In this document: positions 45,802 through 54,852 of the stretch, one piece after another | How the letters are laid out: every line of letters starts with the position of its first letter | How positions within the stretch are numbered: position 1 is the stretch's first letter | Source: Mycobacterium heckeshornense | GTDB lineage: Bacteria > Actinomycetota > Actinomycetes > Mycobacteriales > Mycobacteriaceae | NCBI RefSeq assembly: GCF_016592155.1 | Contig: NZ_AP024237.1 | Location: forward strand, 3,658,001-3,722,000 | Reading direction: 5' to 3' | DNA length: 64,000 bases | The notes under the pieces: model-generated | What the model was told of the DNA's origin: nothing | The model's input: only the letters and a program-made list of their open reading frames with translations | Database searches by the model: none | Position numbers and translations under genes: made by a program

Positions 45802-46578
45802 ATGACCGCTCGGCAGTGGGTTCTCGTCGAGGATGACGGCGCGGTTCGCGTGCTGACGATGAACCGTCCCGAGGCCCGAAATGCATTGAATATCGGGCTA
45901 ATTGAAGCGCTCTACGCGGCTTTGTGCGACGCTGACGCCGACCCGGCCGTGCAAGCAGTGGTGCTCACCGGCGTCGACCCAGCCTTTTGCGCGGGGGTGG
46001 ACTTGAAGGAGGCGCAGCACGAAGGCATGTCGTACTTCGAGCGCTACCGCACGCACAACTGCATCACGCGAGTGGCCGAAATGGCCACCCCGGTGATCGG
46101 GGCGATCAATGGCCCGGTGTTCACCGGAGGACTCGAAATGGCGCTGGGCTGCGATTTTTTGGTGGCATCCGAGCGTGCGGTATTCGCCGATACCCACGTC
46201 CGCGTCGGCATCCTCCCCGGCGGCGGAATGACCGCCCGCCTACCTCAGCTGGTCGGCGCGGCGACGGCGCGACGGCTGTCGATGACCGGCGAAGTTGTCG
46301 ACGCTGCCCGAGCCGAGCGGATCGGGCTGGTGACCGAGGTCGTCCCCCACGACGGCCTGCTGGACCGGGCCCTTGCATTGGCGGCGCAGATCGCCGAGGT
46401 GCCCGGACCAACCATGGCTGCGCTCAAGCAGATCTACGTCACCGGCTCAGACGCTGTCACCCGACCCGCGCTGGCCGCCGAGCAGGCCATCGCCGGCGCC
46501 CAGCAGACCGACACCGCTGATCTCGCCGCCCGTTACGCCGAGATCAGCGAGCGCAACCGCCGCCAGATCGAGCGCTGA
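45802..46578 (+). CDS. enoyl-CoA hydratase/isomerase-family (crotonase) protein
   Basis: The 258-residue crotonase-fold protein has LTMNRPEARNALNIGLIEAL (CoA-binding start), AFCAGVDLKEAQ (oxyanion-hole loop) and NGPVFTGGLEMALGCDFLVA with a first catalytic-type glutamate. The second glutamate of classical hydratases, in the segment before the GxLPGGG turn, is replaced here (THVRVGILPGGG). Hydratase activity is therefore doubtful, and an isomerase, hydrolase or other crotonase reaction is possible. It starts 2 bp after nuoN and is likely co-transcribed with complex I, which is unexpected. It is not adjacent to nuo in M. tuberculosis. Confidence 0.85.
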   Translation: MTARQWVLVEDDGAVRVLTMNRPEARNALNIGLIEALYAALCDADADPAVQAVVLTGVDPAFCAGVDLKEAQHEGMSYFERYRTHNCITRVAEMATPVIGAINGPVFTGGLEMALGCDFLVASERAVFADTHVRVGILPGGGMTARLPQLVGAATARRLSMTGEVVDAARAERIGLVTEVVPHDGLLDRALALAAQIAEVPGPTMAALKQIYVTGSDAVTRPALAAEQAIAGAQQTDTADLAARYAEISERNRRQIER

Positions 46579-46750
46579 TGCCGACACCGCGCCCAGGCGC
46601 CGGACCATCACGCTGATTTCATTCGTCACACACGTCCACTCGAGCCTTACCAGAAAAGCGACTCGGCCCACCACCCGGGTGGCAATTCCGGTCGGCAACG
46701 CAACGCGGCTGGCACGATGACGCTGAGCCCGAACGGGACTTAGGCGACAG

Positions 46751-48025
46751 TCACCGCACAGCAGTGAACTCAAGATGCAACTCCGTTAGGCCCCGCATCT
46801 GCCAGGTCGGTTCGTAGGTATAGCGGCGCGCGCCAGCCGGTCCGTGCCTGACTTCGGAAATCGCGATTTCGGACATCCGGTCAAGGATCCGGTTAAACGA
46901 GATTCGCGCCTCTGCGCGGGCAAGGGGCGCGCCGGGGCAGGAGTGGTTGCCACGTCCGAACGCCACGTGTTCACGGACGTTGGGACGATCCAAGCGAAAC
47001 TCGTTCGGCTTCGCAAACTTTCGTGGGTCGCGATTGCTTGCCCCCGGCAGTAACATCACTGTGCTTCCGGCGTTGATCGGCACGTCCCCGATTGATATCG
47101 ATGTACGGGCCAAGCGGAAGTGAGACTTCACCGGGCTTTCCATCCGCAGCGTCTCTTCGATGAAGTTCGGGATGCGGTCACGATCCTCGCGCAGAAGGGC
47201 TTGGAACTCGCGGTGTTCGGCAATGATGCGCATCCCGAAACTGAGCAGCTTCGTGGTGGTTTCTTGTCCTGCTGCGAACAAGAAGGTGGCCAGGCGTACG
47301 ACGTCAATGATTCTCGGGCTGGTGCCGTCCGGATATCTCGCCAGCGCCAGCTCGGTCAGCACATCCCCGCGCGGCTCACGCCGACGGTCAGCGACATACG
47401 CGGTGAACTTGTCTTCCAGCCATTCCAGCGGATTATGGGTGCGAGACACTGAATCGTCGTCAATCGCACCCACAACTGAGTCAGAAAACACTGCGCGGAA
47501 TTCTTCATGATCCTCCGCCGGGATTCCGAGCAGATCGGCGATGACCAACCCGGTGAACGGTCTGGCATAGTCGTCCAAGAACTCACACCGACCACGCGAC
47601 AGGAATTCGTCGAGTTGGCGGTCGGCGAGCTGCCACATGAAGTCTTCGTTTTCCTTCAGCCGCTTCGGGGTTAGCAGGCGGCTCAGCAGTCCCCGGGTCC
47701 GAGTGTGCAGAGGCGGGTCTTGGGTGACGATGTGTTCGCTCATCGGGATTTGCCCACGGCGCTGCTCGATCAAATCGTCGATGTCGCTGCCAGCGGGCTG
47801 CGGCGGCAGGCCGGAAAATGGGCCTGCAACCGAGACACACGACGAAAATGCTGGTTCTTTGTAGACCGCGAGGGCTTCGTTGTATCCGGTGACGGCGACC
47901 ACGCGATGATGGGGCTCGGGCAGGACCGGGCATTTCGAGCGCAGGTAGTCGAAGTATGGATACGGATCGGGAATCAAAGATGCGTCGGTGAAGAAATCGA
48001 CCGATACGTAATCGCTCAATTCCAC
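46751..48025 (-). CDS. cytochrome P450
   Basis: The 424-residue P450 has the I-helix AAGQETTTK (252-257), ExxR at Glu291-Arg294 (ETLR), and the heme loop FGRGNHSCPGAPLAR with Cys363. A proline follows the cysteine, as in many actinobacterial steroid/lipid P450s. It is soluble. It is the last gene of the minus-strand set that starts at 53942, 69 bp after another P450. The pair with aldehyde dehydrogenase and SDR suggests stepwise oxidation of a hydrophobic substrate. The CYP family is not assigned, and no ferredoxin gene is present. Confidence 0.9.
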   Translation of the reverse strand: MELSDYVSVDFFTDASLIPDPYPYFDYLRSKCPVLPEPHHRVVAVTGYNEALAVYKEPAFSSCVSVAGPFSGLPPQPAGSDIDDLIEQRRGQIPMSEHIVTQDPPLHTRTRGLLSRLLTPKRLKENEDFMWQLADRQLDEFLSRGRCEFLDDYARPFTGLVIADLLGIPAEDHEEFRAVFSDSVVGAIDDDSVSRTHNPLEWLEDKFTAYVADRRREPRGDVLTELALARYPDGTSPRIIDVVRLATFLFAAGQETTTKLLSFGMRIIAEHREFQALLREDRDRIPNFIEETLRMESPVKSHFRLARTSISIGDVPINAGSTVMLLPGASNRDPRKFAKPNEFRLDRPNVREHVAFGRGNHSCPGAPLARAEARISFNRILDRMSEIAISEVRHGPAGARRYTYEPTWQMRGLTELHLEFTAVR

Positions 48026-48094
48026 GCCTCCTGGCGGTTCTCGTGATCACCGCCTGCACGTGCGGCCATGGACTGCGGAAATCCCTACATGACG

Positions 48095-49315
48095 TCAACT
48101 ACCGGCGGCCGCTTCGAACAGCACCGGCAGCGACGTAGGCGAGCGAAACACCTGGCCCCGGATATGTGGATCGTCCCCGTCGGGGTCCAGGCGCAAATTG
48201 GGCAGACGATCGAACAATAGGTTGAGCGCAACCCGCATCTCCAAGCGCGCCAAGTGCATTCCCAGACAGACGTGCACCCCGTAGCCGAAGCCGATGTGCG
48301 CCCGCGGCTGACGGAAGATATCGAAGCGGTCGGGGTCGGGGTAGCGGTCCTCCTGCCGGTTAGCCGCGCCCAGCACGGGCATCACCGCCGAGCCGGCCGG
48401 GATCGGCACGCCCGCCAGCTCGGTGTCGCGGGTCGCCACCCGGGTGATCGTGAGCAGAGGAGGCTCCCAGCGGATCGCCTCCTCGATCGCCTGCGGAATC
48501 AGGGACCGGTCCGCGCGGACGGCATCGAGCTGATCAGGATTGGACAGCAGCGCAAAAAGCAGGTTCCCAAGTGAGCGGTACGTGGTCTCGACACCGGCCG
48601 GCAGCAGCAGCCGCAGAAATGAGAAGATCTCCTCGTCGGTGAGCCTTTCCCCGTCGATCTCAGCCTGAGCGAGGCCGCTGATCAGGTCCTCACGGGGTTC
48701 TTTCCTGCGGGCGGCGAGGATCGGAATGAAGTACTCCCGCAACGCCTCTGATGCAGCAAGCCCGCGTTCGCGATTGAACAGGATACTCAGCAGCGCGACC
48801 GACCAGCGCTGAAATTGAGGATAGTCCTTGCGCGGCAAGCCAAGCAGGCTGGCAATGATCTGCGTAGGGTACGGGAAGGTGAATTCACTTCTCAGATCAG
48901 CGCGTCCTCGATCGGCGAATCGGTCGATCAGCTGGTGTGCGACCTGTCCAACGAGGTCGTGCTCCCACCGCGCCAAAGCTTTCTGCGAAAAGGCTTTCGA
49001 TACAAGAGCGCGATGGCGTCCGTGCTCGGGCTCGTCCATGCCGAGCATGACGTGCTTGCCTAAGGCATCGCCGAACGTCTCGATGATGATTGCCGATGAA
49101 AACGTCTCGTTGTCCCGCAACATTTGCTGGACTTCTTCGTGGCGATACACCATGAAGACGGGCTTGGACTCCTCGTGCGGCATCGTTGACGTGTCGAGCC
49201 GCTGCACCGGTTGTTCCCGCCGCATCTGGGCCAGGCCGGTGTAGGGGTCGCGGACGTCGCCGGACACCACATCGTCGAACTTGCCGAAGTCTTCGAGATC
49301 GTCGAACAGGTCCAC
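48095..49315 (-). CDS. cytochrome P450
   Basis: The 406-residue P450 has PAGVETTYR in the I helix (239-247), EAIR as ExxR (279-282), and heme loop FGYGVHVCLGMHLARLE with Cys350. It is only distantly similar to the neighbouring P450, so the two probably catalyse different steps. It lies 15 bp after the aldehyde dehydrogenase stop and is clearly co-transcribed with it. The close-packed ALDH/P450 order suits oxidation of an alcohol or aldehyde produced by the P450. Confidence 0.9.
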   Translation of the reverse strand: MDLFDDLEDFGKFDDVVSGDVRDPYTGLAQMRREQPVQRLDTSTMPHEESKPVFMVYRHEEVQQMLRDNETFSSAIIIETFGDALGKHVMLGMDEPEHGRHRALVSKAFSQKALARWEHDLVGQVAHQLIDRFADRGRADLRSEFTFPYPTQIIASLLGLPRKDYPQFQRWSVALLSILFNRERGLAASEALREYFIPILAARRKEPREDLISGLAQAEIDGERLTDEEIFSFLRLLLPAGVETTYRSLGNLLFALLSNPDQLDAVRADRSLIPQAIEEAIRWEPPLLTITRVATRDTELAGVPIPAGSAVMPVLGAANRQEDRYPDPDRFDIFRQPRAHIGFGYGVHVCLGMHLARLEMRVALNLLFDRLPNLRLDPDGDDPHIRGQVFRSPTSLPVLFEAAAGS

Positions 49316-49330
49316 TGTGGTCTCTCTCCT

Positions 49331-50815
49331 TCAGCTGGCGGGGTAGCCGATTGACTTGATCTCCGTGTATTGGTCGAACCCTGCCGTGCCGTTCTGGCGG
49401 CCGATGCCGCTGTACTTATAACCGCCGAACGGCGTATCGGCCCCGTAGGGTGCTGCGCCTTGCACACCGATGAACCCGGCCCGCAGCCGCCGCGCCACCG
49501 CCAGCGAGTGTTCCACCGAGCCCGACATCACGTTGCCGGCCAGCCCGTATCGGCTGTCGTTAGCGATGCGGATCGCGTCCTCTTCGTCGTCGAATGGAAT
49601 GACGGCCAGCACCGGGCCGAAAATCTCCTCCTGTGCGATCGTCATCGAGTTGTCCACGTCGACGAAAAGCGTCGGCCTGACCCAAAATCCCTTGTCGAAC
49701 CCGGCTGGCGGCTCGGTGCCGCCCACCAGGCAGGTGGCGCCCTCGTCGATGCCCTTTTGGATGTAACCGAGCACCCGCTTGCGCTGCTTGTCCGAAATCA
49801 CCGGGCCGCACAGGGTCGCGGGATCCTGCGGATCACCCGGCGATACGTTTTCATACATCGCCTTGAGGATCGCTACGCCCTCGTCGTAGCGAGATCGGGG
49901 CAGCAATAGTCGCGTCGGGTTGGCACATCCTTGGCCGGCGTGCATGCACGGCGCAATCCCGATCGCGCATGCCGTTGCGAAATCAGCGTCCTCCAAGACG
50001 ACGGTGGCCGACTTGCCGCCAAGCTCGAGGAACAGCCGCTTCATGGTCGCCGCGCCCTTTTCCATGATCCGCTGCCCGACCGCGGTCGACCCGGTGAAGG
50101 AGATCAGATCAACCTTGGGCGACAGCGTGAGCTCTTCGCCGACCAGATGATCAGCGGCGGTGACGACGTTGACTACCCCGGCCGGGATGTCGGTGCATTC
50201 AGCGATCAGGCGCCCGAGCCGGGTCGCGTTGTACGGGGTGTCGGGTGCCGGTTTGAGCACCACGGTGTTGCCGGTGGCGAGCGCTTGAGCAAGCTTGTGG
50301 ATGCTGACTTCGAACGGGAAATTCCACGGCACGATCGCGCCTACCACACCGACGGGTTCGCGCCACACCTTGCGGGTGGTCATCTGCCCGGTCACCGCGA
50401 CCAGCGCGTTCCCTAGGTCAACCTCCCACGGGTATTCGTCGATCAGTCTGATCGGGTACTTGAGCGCATCGGCAAGCGGCGCATCCAGCTGTGGACCGAA
50501 GGTAATGGCGCGGGGGCAGCCGGCTTCTGCTATGAGCTCCTCGCGCAGCGCTTCCTTTTCGGCCTCCAGCGCTTCCTGCAATTGCTCAAGGCAGGCTTTG
50601 CGGAAGCCGGGGCTAGTCGACCAGTCGGTTTCGTCAAAGGCCCGACGCGCAGCGTCGATGGCGCGGTGCATGTCGGCCTTCGACGCGTCGGCGACTTCGC
50701 CGAGCACCTCTTCGGTGGCTGGGTTGATGTTGGTGAATGTGCCGGCTTCGCCCTCGACGAGCTTACCGTCGATCAACATTCGCGACTCGAAGCGGACTTT
50801 TGGTGTGTCAGCCAT
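49331..50815 (-). CDS. NAD(P)+-dependent aldehyde dehydrogenase
   Basis: The 494-residue ALDH-superfamily enzyme has the cofactor-binding VVGAIVPWNFPFEVSIHKLA (157-176) and VDLISFTGSTAVGQRI, the general-base glutamate in FLELGGKSATVVLED (Glu264) and the nucleophilic cysteine in HAGQGCANPTR (Cys297). It oxidises an aldehyde to the acid that would then be activated to CoA and degraded. It belongs to the operon SBP-like/AveC-like/SDR/ALDH/P450/P450 on the minus strand. Confidence 0.92.
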   Translation of the reverse strand: MADTPKVRFESRMLIDGKLVEGEAGTFTNINPATEEVLGEVADASKADMHRAIDAARRAFDETDWSTSPGFRKACLEQLQEALEAEKEALREELIAEAGCPRAITFGPQLDAPLADALKYPIRLIDEYPWEVDLGNALVAVTGQMTTRKVWREPVGVVGAIVPWNFPFEVSIHKLAQALATGNTVVLKPAPDTPYNATRLGRLIAECTDIPAGVVNVVTAADHLVGEELTLSPKVDLISFTGSTAVGQRIMEKGAATMKRLFLELGGKSATVVLEDADFATACAIGIAPCMHAGQGCANPTRLLLPRSRYDEGVAILKAMYENVSPGDPQDPATLCGPVISDKQRKRVLGYIQKGIDEGATCLVGGTEPPAGFDKGFWVRPTLFVDVDNSMTIAQEEIFGPVLAVIPFDDEEDAIRIANDSRYGLAGNVMSGSVEHSLAVARRLRAGFIGVQGAAPYGADTPFGGYKYSGIGRQNGTAGFDQYTEIKSIGYPAS

Positions 50816-51707
50816 GGTGCTCTCTCTCTTGTGGAACGTTGCGCAAAGCGCCGGAACGTGGGAGACCCATCGCCAGACGAGTCACCCTATGGAGAGCCTT
50901 ACTGGAAAGCAGCCGATTGGCAACCAGCAACATGCGGGCATCGATGCCAATGGCGTGACGCGCAAACGGTGCCTGCTCGTCGAGAACGTTCGCGAGCCGT
51001 CGCGCGAAGCGTTCCGGCGGGCGGGCGAGCACCCGCATCGCGAGGCGGCCCCGCCGGTCGATGCTGGGATGGTGCGCGGCGTACGGGCCCTCGAAGTCAC
51101 GGTGGTCGAAGGTGCCGGCATCAGTGATGATGTCGGTGTCGAAGGTACCGGCCACCACGACGGTAACCCCCAGCCCGAACGGCGCGATTTCGCCGGCAAG
51201 CGATTCGGCCCACCGCTCCAGGGCGCCCTTTGCGGCGGAGTAGGCACCGATCGACGGCATGCCGCGAACGCCGCCCTGACTCGAGACGACCACTATGCGG
51301 CCGCGGCCCGCGGCCCGCATCGGTGGCAGCAATGCTTGCGTCAACAACACCGGTCCGAAAACGTGGGTGGCGAACATTCGCTGCCACAACTCGATCGGTG
51401 TTTCCTCGACCATCCCGGCCGCCGATATTCCAGCGTTGTGCACCAGCACATGCGGTGCTCCCACCGCTTCCTCGATTGCCTTGGCGGCGCTAGCGACCGA
51501 TGCGGCATCGGTCAGGTCGAGACGCACACCGATCAGCCGATGGTCAGGGTCGCGGGCGGCGGTCGCCGCTCGCAGCTTGTCCAGTCCAGCGTCGGGCGAT
51601 CGCATCGCCGCCACGACCCGCCAGCCCTGCCGGTAGAGCTCGGTTGCGGACGCAAAGCCCAGCCCTCGCGATGCTCCGGTGATGACGGCAGTGCGGGCTT
51701 CATCCAT
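50808..51707 (-). CDS. short-chain dehydrogenase/reductase
   Basis: The 299-residue SDR has the NAD(P)-binding VITGASRGLGFAS at residues 7-20, NAG (VLVHNAGIS), catalytic Ser in VVVSSQGGV and Tyr-x3-Lys in GAYSAAKGALERWAESLA. The TGASRGLG loop and following basic residues suggest NADP(H). ATG 51707 overlaps the end of the AveC-like gene in ATGGATGA; GTG 51719 is the alternative. The tail overlaps the ALDH start by 8 bp. It probably interconverts an alcohol and ketone in the same pathway as the P450s. Confidence 0.88.
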   Translation of the reverse strand: MDEARTAVITGASRGLGFASATELYRQGWRVVAAMRSPDAGLDKLRAATAARDPDHRLIGVRLDLTDAASVASAAKAIEEAVGAPHVLVHNAGISAAGMVEETPIELWQRMFATHVFGPVLLTQALLPPMRAAGRGRIVVVSSQGGVRGMPSIGAYSAAKGALERWAESLAGEIAPFGLGVTVVVAGTFDTDIITDAGTFDHRDFEGPYAAHHPSIDRRGRLAMRVLARPPERFARRLANVLDEQAPFARHAIGIDARMLLVANRLLSSKALHRVTRLAMGLPRSGALRNVPQEREHHG

Positions 51708-52827
51708 GGCCGGGCCCACAAGGACCGCCGCCGACCGGCGGCTCCACCTGCGGCCTGCCGTGTGGCTGCGCGCTCATCCACGTCGACCAGATGCCCACCG
51801 AGTAAGGGCCGGGTGCGCCCGCCTTCTCATAAAACCCTTGCGGGTCATAGACTTTGGCTTCCGGATAAGGCCATGGGCAGGCCACCGAGGTGGCGGTGCG
51901 GGTCCACTTGATGATCGCGAATCCGGTGCCGTAGCCGAAGTATGCGATGTTGATGATGACAAACATCACGACGAACATGCCGAGCGCGGGCCGGCCGGTG
52001 AAAATGCGGACCCGTTGGGCAAGCTTTTCGGCAACCGTGCGACCGGTGTCGTCGCGATACAGCAGCACACCGGCCGGGATCATCACGAACGTCACCATTA
52101 CCGTCTCCCAGATGAATGGGAATTGGTATGTCTTGCCGGCAAATACCGAGCCGAACGGAATAACTTGGGAGTAGATGTACATCCCGGTCCGCACCAGTGT
52201 GGTCTCCAGCAGCGCGTCGAACACGATCCCTATCGGCAAGATGATCGCGGCCAGGCTGATCAGCGGGTGACGCCACACGAACGAATCGACGGGCCGACGG
52301 CCCTGAATCTTGCGCAGAATCCAGATGGCCGGGAAGTACGGGCCCAGGTAGAACATGATGTAGCCGATCACCAGGAATGGCTCTACCGTGGGCGATAACG
52401 ACACCAACGGCCAATCCTCGGGCCAGTGCCACAGCTGCGGGTTGTAAACCGCGTAGGGCGCCCAGTTCATGATCGGGTCTTGCCAGACGATCAACGTCGT
52501 GACGATCCCCATCAGTAGCACAGGGTGACGCGGATGTCGCCGCCATGCCACCACGTAGGCCGCGATGATTGCCAGCATCGCGACGATGGTGAAGATTTGC
52601 AGCAGCCCGAGCCAATGGCTGTAGCCGAACAGCGGCTCGACGGGCCGCGGCACCCCGGTAACGTTGGGGTTGCGGATTCGCGTGGAGACAGCCCCGGTGC
52701 GCGCGTAGTACGCCACCACGCAGAGCACGGCGAGGCCGGCGGCGATCCACGTGACGGTGACCCAGGAACGCTGTTGCGTTGTGGCGCTTGCAGTATCGCT
52801 GGGCGGCGTCGTCTGTTCTGTAGCCAT
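51700..52827 (-). CDS. AveC-like (spirocyclase-family) multi-pass membrane protein
   Basis: The 375-residue membrane protein has about seven hydrophobic helices (VTWIAAGLAVLCVVAYYA; LLQIFTIVAMLAIIAAYVVA; MGIVTTLIVWQDPIMNWAPY; IGYIMFYLGPYFPAIWIL; LISLAAIILPIGIVFDALLE; VMVTFVMIPAGVLLY; LGMFVVMFVIINIAYFGYG) and aromatic, charged loops (WQDPIMNWAP). It belongs to the AveC-like family, named for the protein affecting avermectin C22-C23 chemistry and spiroketal formation. ATG 52827 is chosen because GAGGAG lies 5 nt upstream. A second AveC-like protein is encoded at 61351. Its role here may be a membrane-bound cyclase/dehydratase or a transport-like function. Confidence 0.8.
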   Translation of the reverse strand: MATEQTTPPSDTASATTQQRSWVTVTWIAAGLAVLCVVAYYARTGAVSTRIRNPNVTGVPRPVEPLFGYSHWLGLLQIFTIVAMLAIIAAYVVAWRRHPRHPVLLMGIVTTLIVWQDPIMNWAPYAVYNPQLWHWPEDWPLVSLSPTVEPFLVIGYIMFYLGPYFPAIWILRKIQGRRPVDSFVWRHPLISLAAIILPIGIVFDALLETTLVRTGMYIYSQVIPFGSVFAGKTYQFPFIWETVMVTFVMIPAGVLLYRDDTGRTVAEKLAQRVRIFTGRPALGMFVVMFVIINIAYFGYGTGFAIIKWTRTATSVACPWPYPEAKVYDPQGFYEKAGAPGPYSVGIWSTWMSAQPHGRPQVEPPVGGGPCGPGHG

Positions 52828-52829
52828 CT

Positions 52830-53942
52830 TCACTCCTCACCGAAGCGGTCAACCAGATGCGAATTGACGCCATCAGGATCCAGCGTTCTGGCGACCAGAT
52901 AGCCCGCGCCCATCCACGCTCGGTGCGTCCACTGCCCGAACGAGACCCTTGTCCCGGGTGCGCCAGACGCTGCCGGGAGCATTTTCACCCGCTCCAGCGC
53001 TTCCTTGACACCTCGCGGGCTCAACGGATGTGCGTCAATAAACGCGTGCAGCAGTGTGGTTGCGACGTCGCGGTTCACTACCGGTACGCAGTATTGGGGT
53101 CGCCGACCGTAGGCCTGCTCGTACTGGTCCAGAAAGCGCTGCCCCACGCGGTTGTTTTCGTCGTATTGATCGATGCCCGTCCAGCCGGTAAACGCATTCC
53201 ACAAGATCGGGTTGATCCACGCATTCTGAAATGCGGTGCTGGTGAACCGCGGCGGATCCCAGTTAAGAGCCTGCAGGGCGGGATTGATAAAGACGATGCC
53301 GAAGCCGAATCCGCAGTGCACGATGGCTTGCGCCTTCGCCTCGTGCAGCACACGCACGGCCGCCTCGATGTCCTGCGCCGTCTGAGCAATCGGTGCCTCA
53401 GCTACGATTCGAATGCCCTTGCGCTGACAAGCCTTCCGAAGATTTTTCAGATAACTCTCACCGACTAGCGACCGCTCGACGAGCACCCCGATTTCGCTAT
53501 GGCCGCCCTTGGCGAGAAGGTCCGACCAGAAGATCGGCTCGTCGGTCATCGATCCCTGCGGAAACGAGAAGGTCCATTCGCCCAGCCAATCGTCGGTACC
53601 GGTCACGGCGATTGCCGGAACGTGGAAACGCTGCTCGATTGCCTCTCGGGTGGGCACACAGTTGTCCGTGATGTGCGGTCCGAACACGACGAGGCATCCT
53701 TCGTCGACCAGCTCACCAAAGGCGTCGATCACCGCCTTGACTGTTCCCTTCGGCAATCCTTCGACCTCTCGATACACAATTTCGATCGGTCGGTCGATGA
53801 TGCCCTGCTTCAGACCGTCGTCGAACACCAGCTCGAACGGCCGGGAGAGGTCGTCGCGCATCTCCTGCGGATAGCCGTCTGGCAACCGAAAGTCCATCAG
53901 ATAGCCGATCTTGATCGGCTCGGCGGTGCTCTCGTAAGACAT
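52830..53942 (-). CDS. periplasmic-binding-fold (LivJ/AmiC-like) protein without signal peptide
   Basis: The 370-residue protein has the type I periplasmic-binding fold of branched-chain amino-acid receptors (IKIGYLMDFRLPDGYPQEMR, ELVDEGCLVVFGPHITDNC, GTDDWLGEWTFSFPQGSMTD, EIGVLVERSLVGESYLKNLR, AQAIVHCGFGFGIVFINPAL). There is no signal peptide or lipobox, and no ABC permease or ATPase gene nearby. It may therefore be a cytosolic ligand-sensing protein like AmiC, or receive its ligand inside the cell. It is the first gene of the minus-strand P450 operon and directly follows the shared operator site at 53996-54011. Its stop is 2 bp before the AveC-like start. Confidence 0.78.
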   Translation of the reverse strand: MSYESTAEPIKIGYLMDFRLPDGYPQEMRDDLSRPFELVFDDGLKQGIIDRPIEIVYREVEGLPKGTVKAVIDAFGELVDEGCLVVFGPHITDNCVPTREAIEQRFHVPAIAVTGTDDWLGEWTFSFPQGSMTDEPIFWSDLLAKGGHSEIGVLVERSLVGESYLKNLRKACQRKGIRIVAEAPIAQTAQDIEAAVRVLHEAKAQAIVHCGFGFGIVFINPALQALNWDPPRFTSTAFQNAWINPILWNAFTGWTGIDQYDENNRVGQRFLDQYEQAYGRRPQYCVPVVNRDVATTLLHAFIDAHPLSPRGVKEALERVKMLPAASGAPGTRVSFGQWTHRAWMGAGYLVARTLDPDGVNSHLVDRFGEE

Positions 53943-53995
53943 CTGACCTCCGTAGCTGACGGTCTCAGCGGGAACCAGCTGTGTCCGCGGTACTT

Positions 53996-54011
53996 GACCT
54001 AATATTTGTTC
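53996..54011. promoter_or_regulatory. shared operator site C (regulon of the 46-64 kb cluster)
   Basis: GACCTAATATTTGTTC matches sites A (56548) and B (62270) at 14 of 16 positions and is itself a pseudo-palindrome (12 of 16 symmetric). The upstream TTGACC is also kept. It lies 54 bp before the SBP-like gene, first of the six-gene minus-strand operon, in the 106-bp gap that separates it from the NorQ-like gene. It probably binds the same dimeric repressor or activator as A and B. Confidence 0.65.
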
Positions 54012-54048
54012 TGACCCTAATGGCGGGCGTCGCCACCGTCAATCGTCG

Positions 54049-54852
54049 CTACCTCGATTCGTCGGTCAGGTAGACATCGATCATCTCCAGCAGACCGCTC
54101 GTCACCGCCGAGTCGTCGGTGAGCGGTCCGGCGACCGCGGCACGTGCAGCCTCGCGCGGACTCAGCCCTTCGGCGATGAGCTGGCCGGCCGCCACAAGCA
54201 CCCGCGTCGAAGCCACCTCGCGCAGGCCCGCAATTTCCAGCCGGCGGATCGCGTGACCCAGCCGCACCAGTTGCACCGCCTTGTCGTGATCGATGCCGGA
54301 CTCATGCGCCACGATCTTCTCCTCAACCTCAGGTGCCGGGAAACCGAATTCGATGGCGACCATTCGTTGCCGGGTCGAGTCCTTGAGGTCCTTCAGAATG
54401 CTCTGATAGCCGGGGTTGTACGACACCACCAGGCAAAAGCCGGGATGGGCTTCCAGCGTGACACCAAGCCGTTCGATCGGCAGTTGCCGGCGATGATCGG
54501 CCAGCGGGTGAAGCACAACGGTGGTGTCCTGGCGGGCTTCGACGACCTCATCGAGGTAGCAGATAGCACCCTCGCGCACAGCGCGCGTCAACGGACCGTC
54601 GACCCATTCGGTATCGCCGCCGCGCAGCAGAAACCGTCCCACCAGATCAGCGGTGGTCAGGTCGTCGTGGCACGCAACCGTGATGAGCGGGCGGTCCAGG
54701 TCGTGGGCCATGGCTTGTACGAAGCGGGTCTTGCCGCACCCGGTCGGCCCTTTGAGCATGATCGAAAGCCCCTGGCGGTAAGCGGCTTTGAAAACCTGTT
54801 CTTCGTCGCCGAGCGGCACGTAGTAAGGCCGGGTCCCACGCATTTTTCTCAC
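54049..54852 (-). CDS. MoxR/NorQ/CbbQ-type AAA+ ATPase
   Basis: The 267-residue AAA+ protein has Walker A GPTGCGKT (35-42), Walker B AICYLDEVVEA (Asp101-Glu102), a sensor-1 asparagine in VVSYNPGYQS and the arginine-finger region STRQRMVAIEF. It matches the NorQ/NirQ/CbbQ group, whose members work with a VWA partner to insert or free metal or cofactor in a client enzyme. GTG 54852 overlaps the TGA of the VWA gene in GTGA, so the pair is coupled. An ATG three codons in is an alternative start. Confidence 0.87.
   Translation of the reverse strand: MRKMRGTRPYYVPLGDEEQVFKAAYRQGLSIMLKGPTGCGKTRFVQAMAHDLDRPLITVACHDDLTTADLVGRFLLRGGDTEWVDGPLTRAVREGAICYLDEVVEARQDTTVVLHPLADHRRQLPIERLGVTLEAHPGFCLVVSYNPGYQSILKDLKDSTRQRMVAIEFGFPAPEVEEKIVAHESGIDHDKAVQLVRLGHAIRRLEIAGLREVASTRVLVAAGQLIAEGLSPREAARAAVAGPLTDDSAVTSGLLEMIDVYLTDESR

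Noticed and set aside
53994..54023. Plus-strand promoter at site C reading into the NorQ-like gene
   Set aside because: There is no good -10 box at 17 bp, and transcription would be antisense. The site more likely serves the minus-strand operon starting at 53942.
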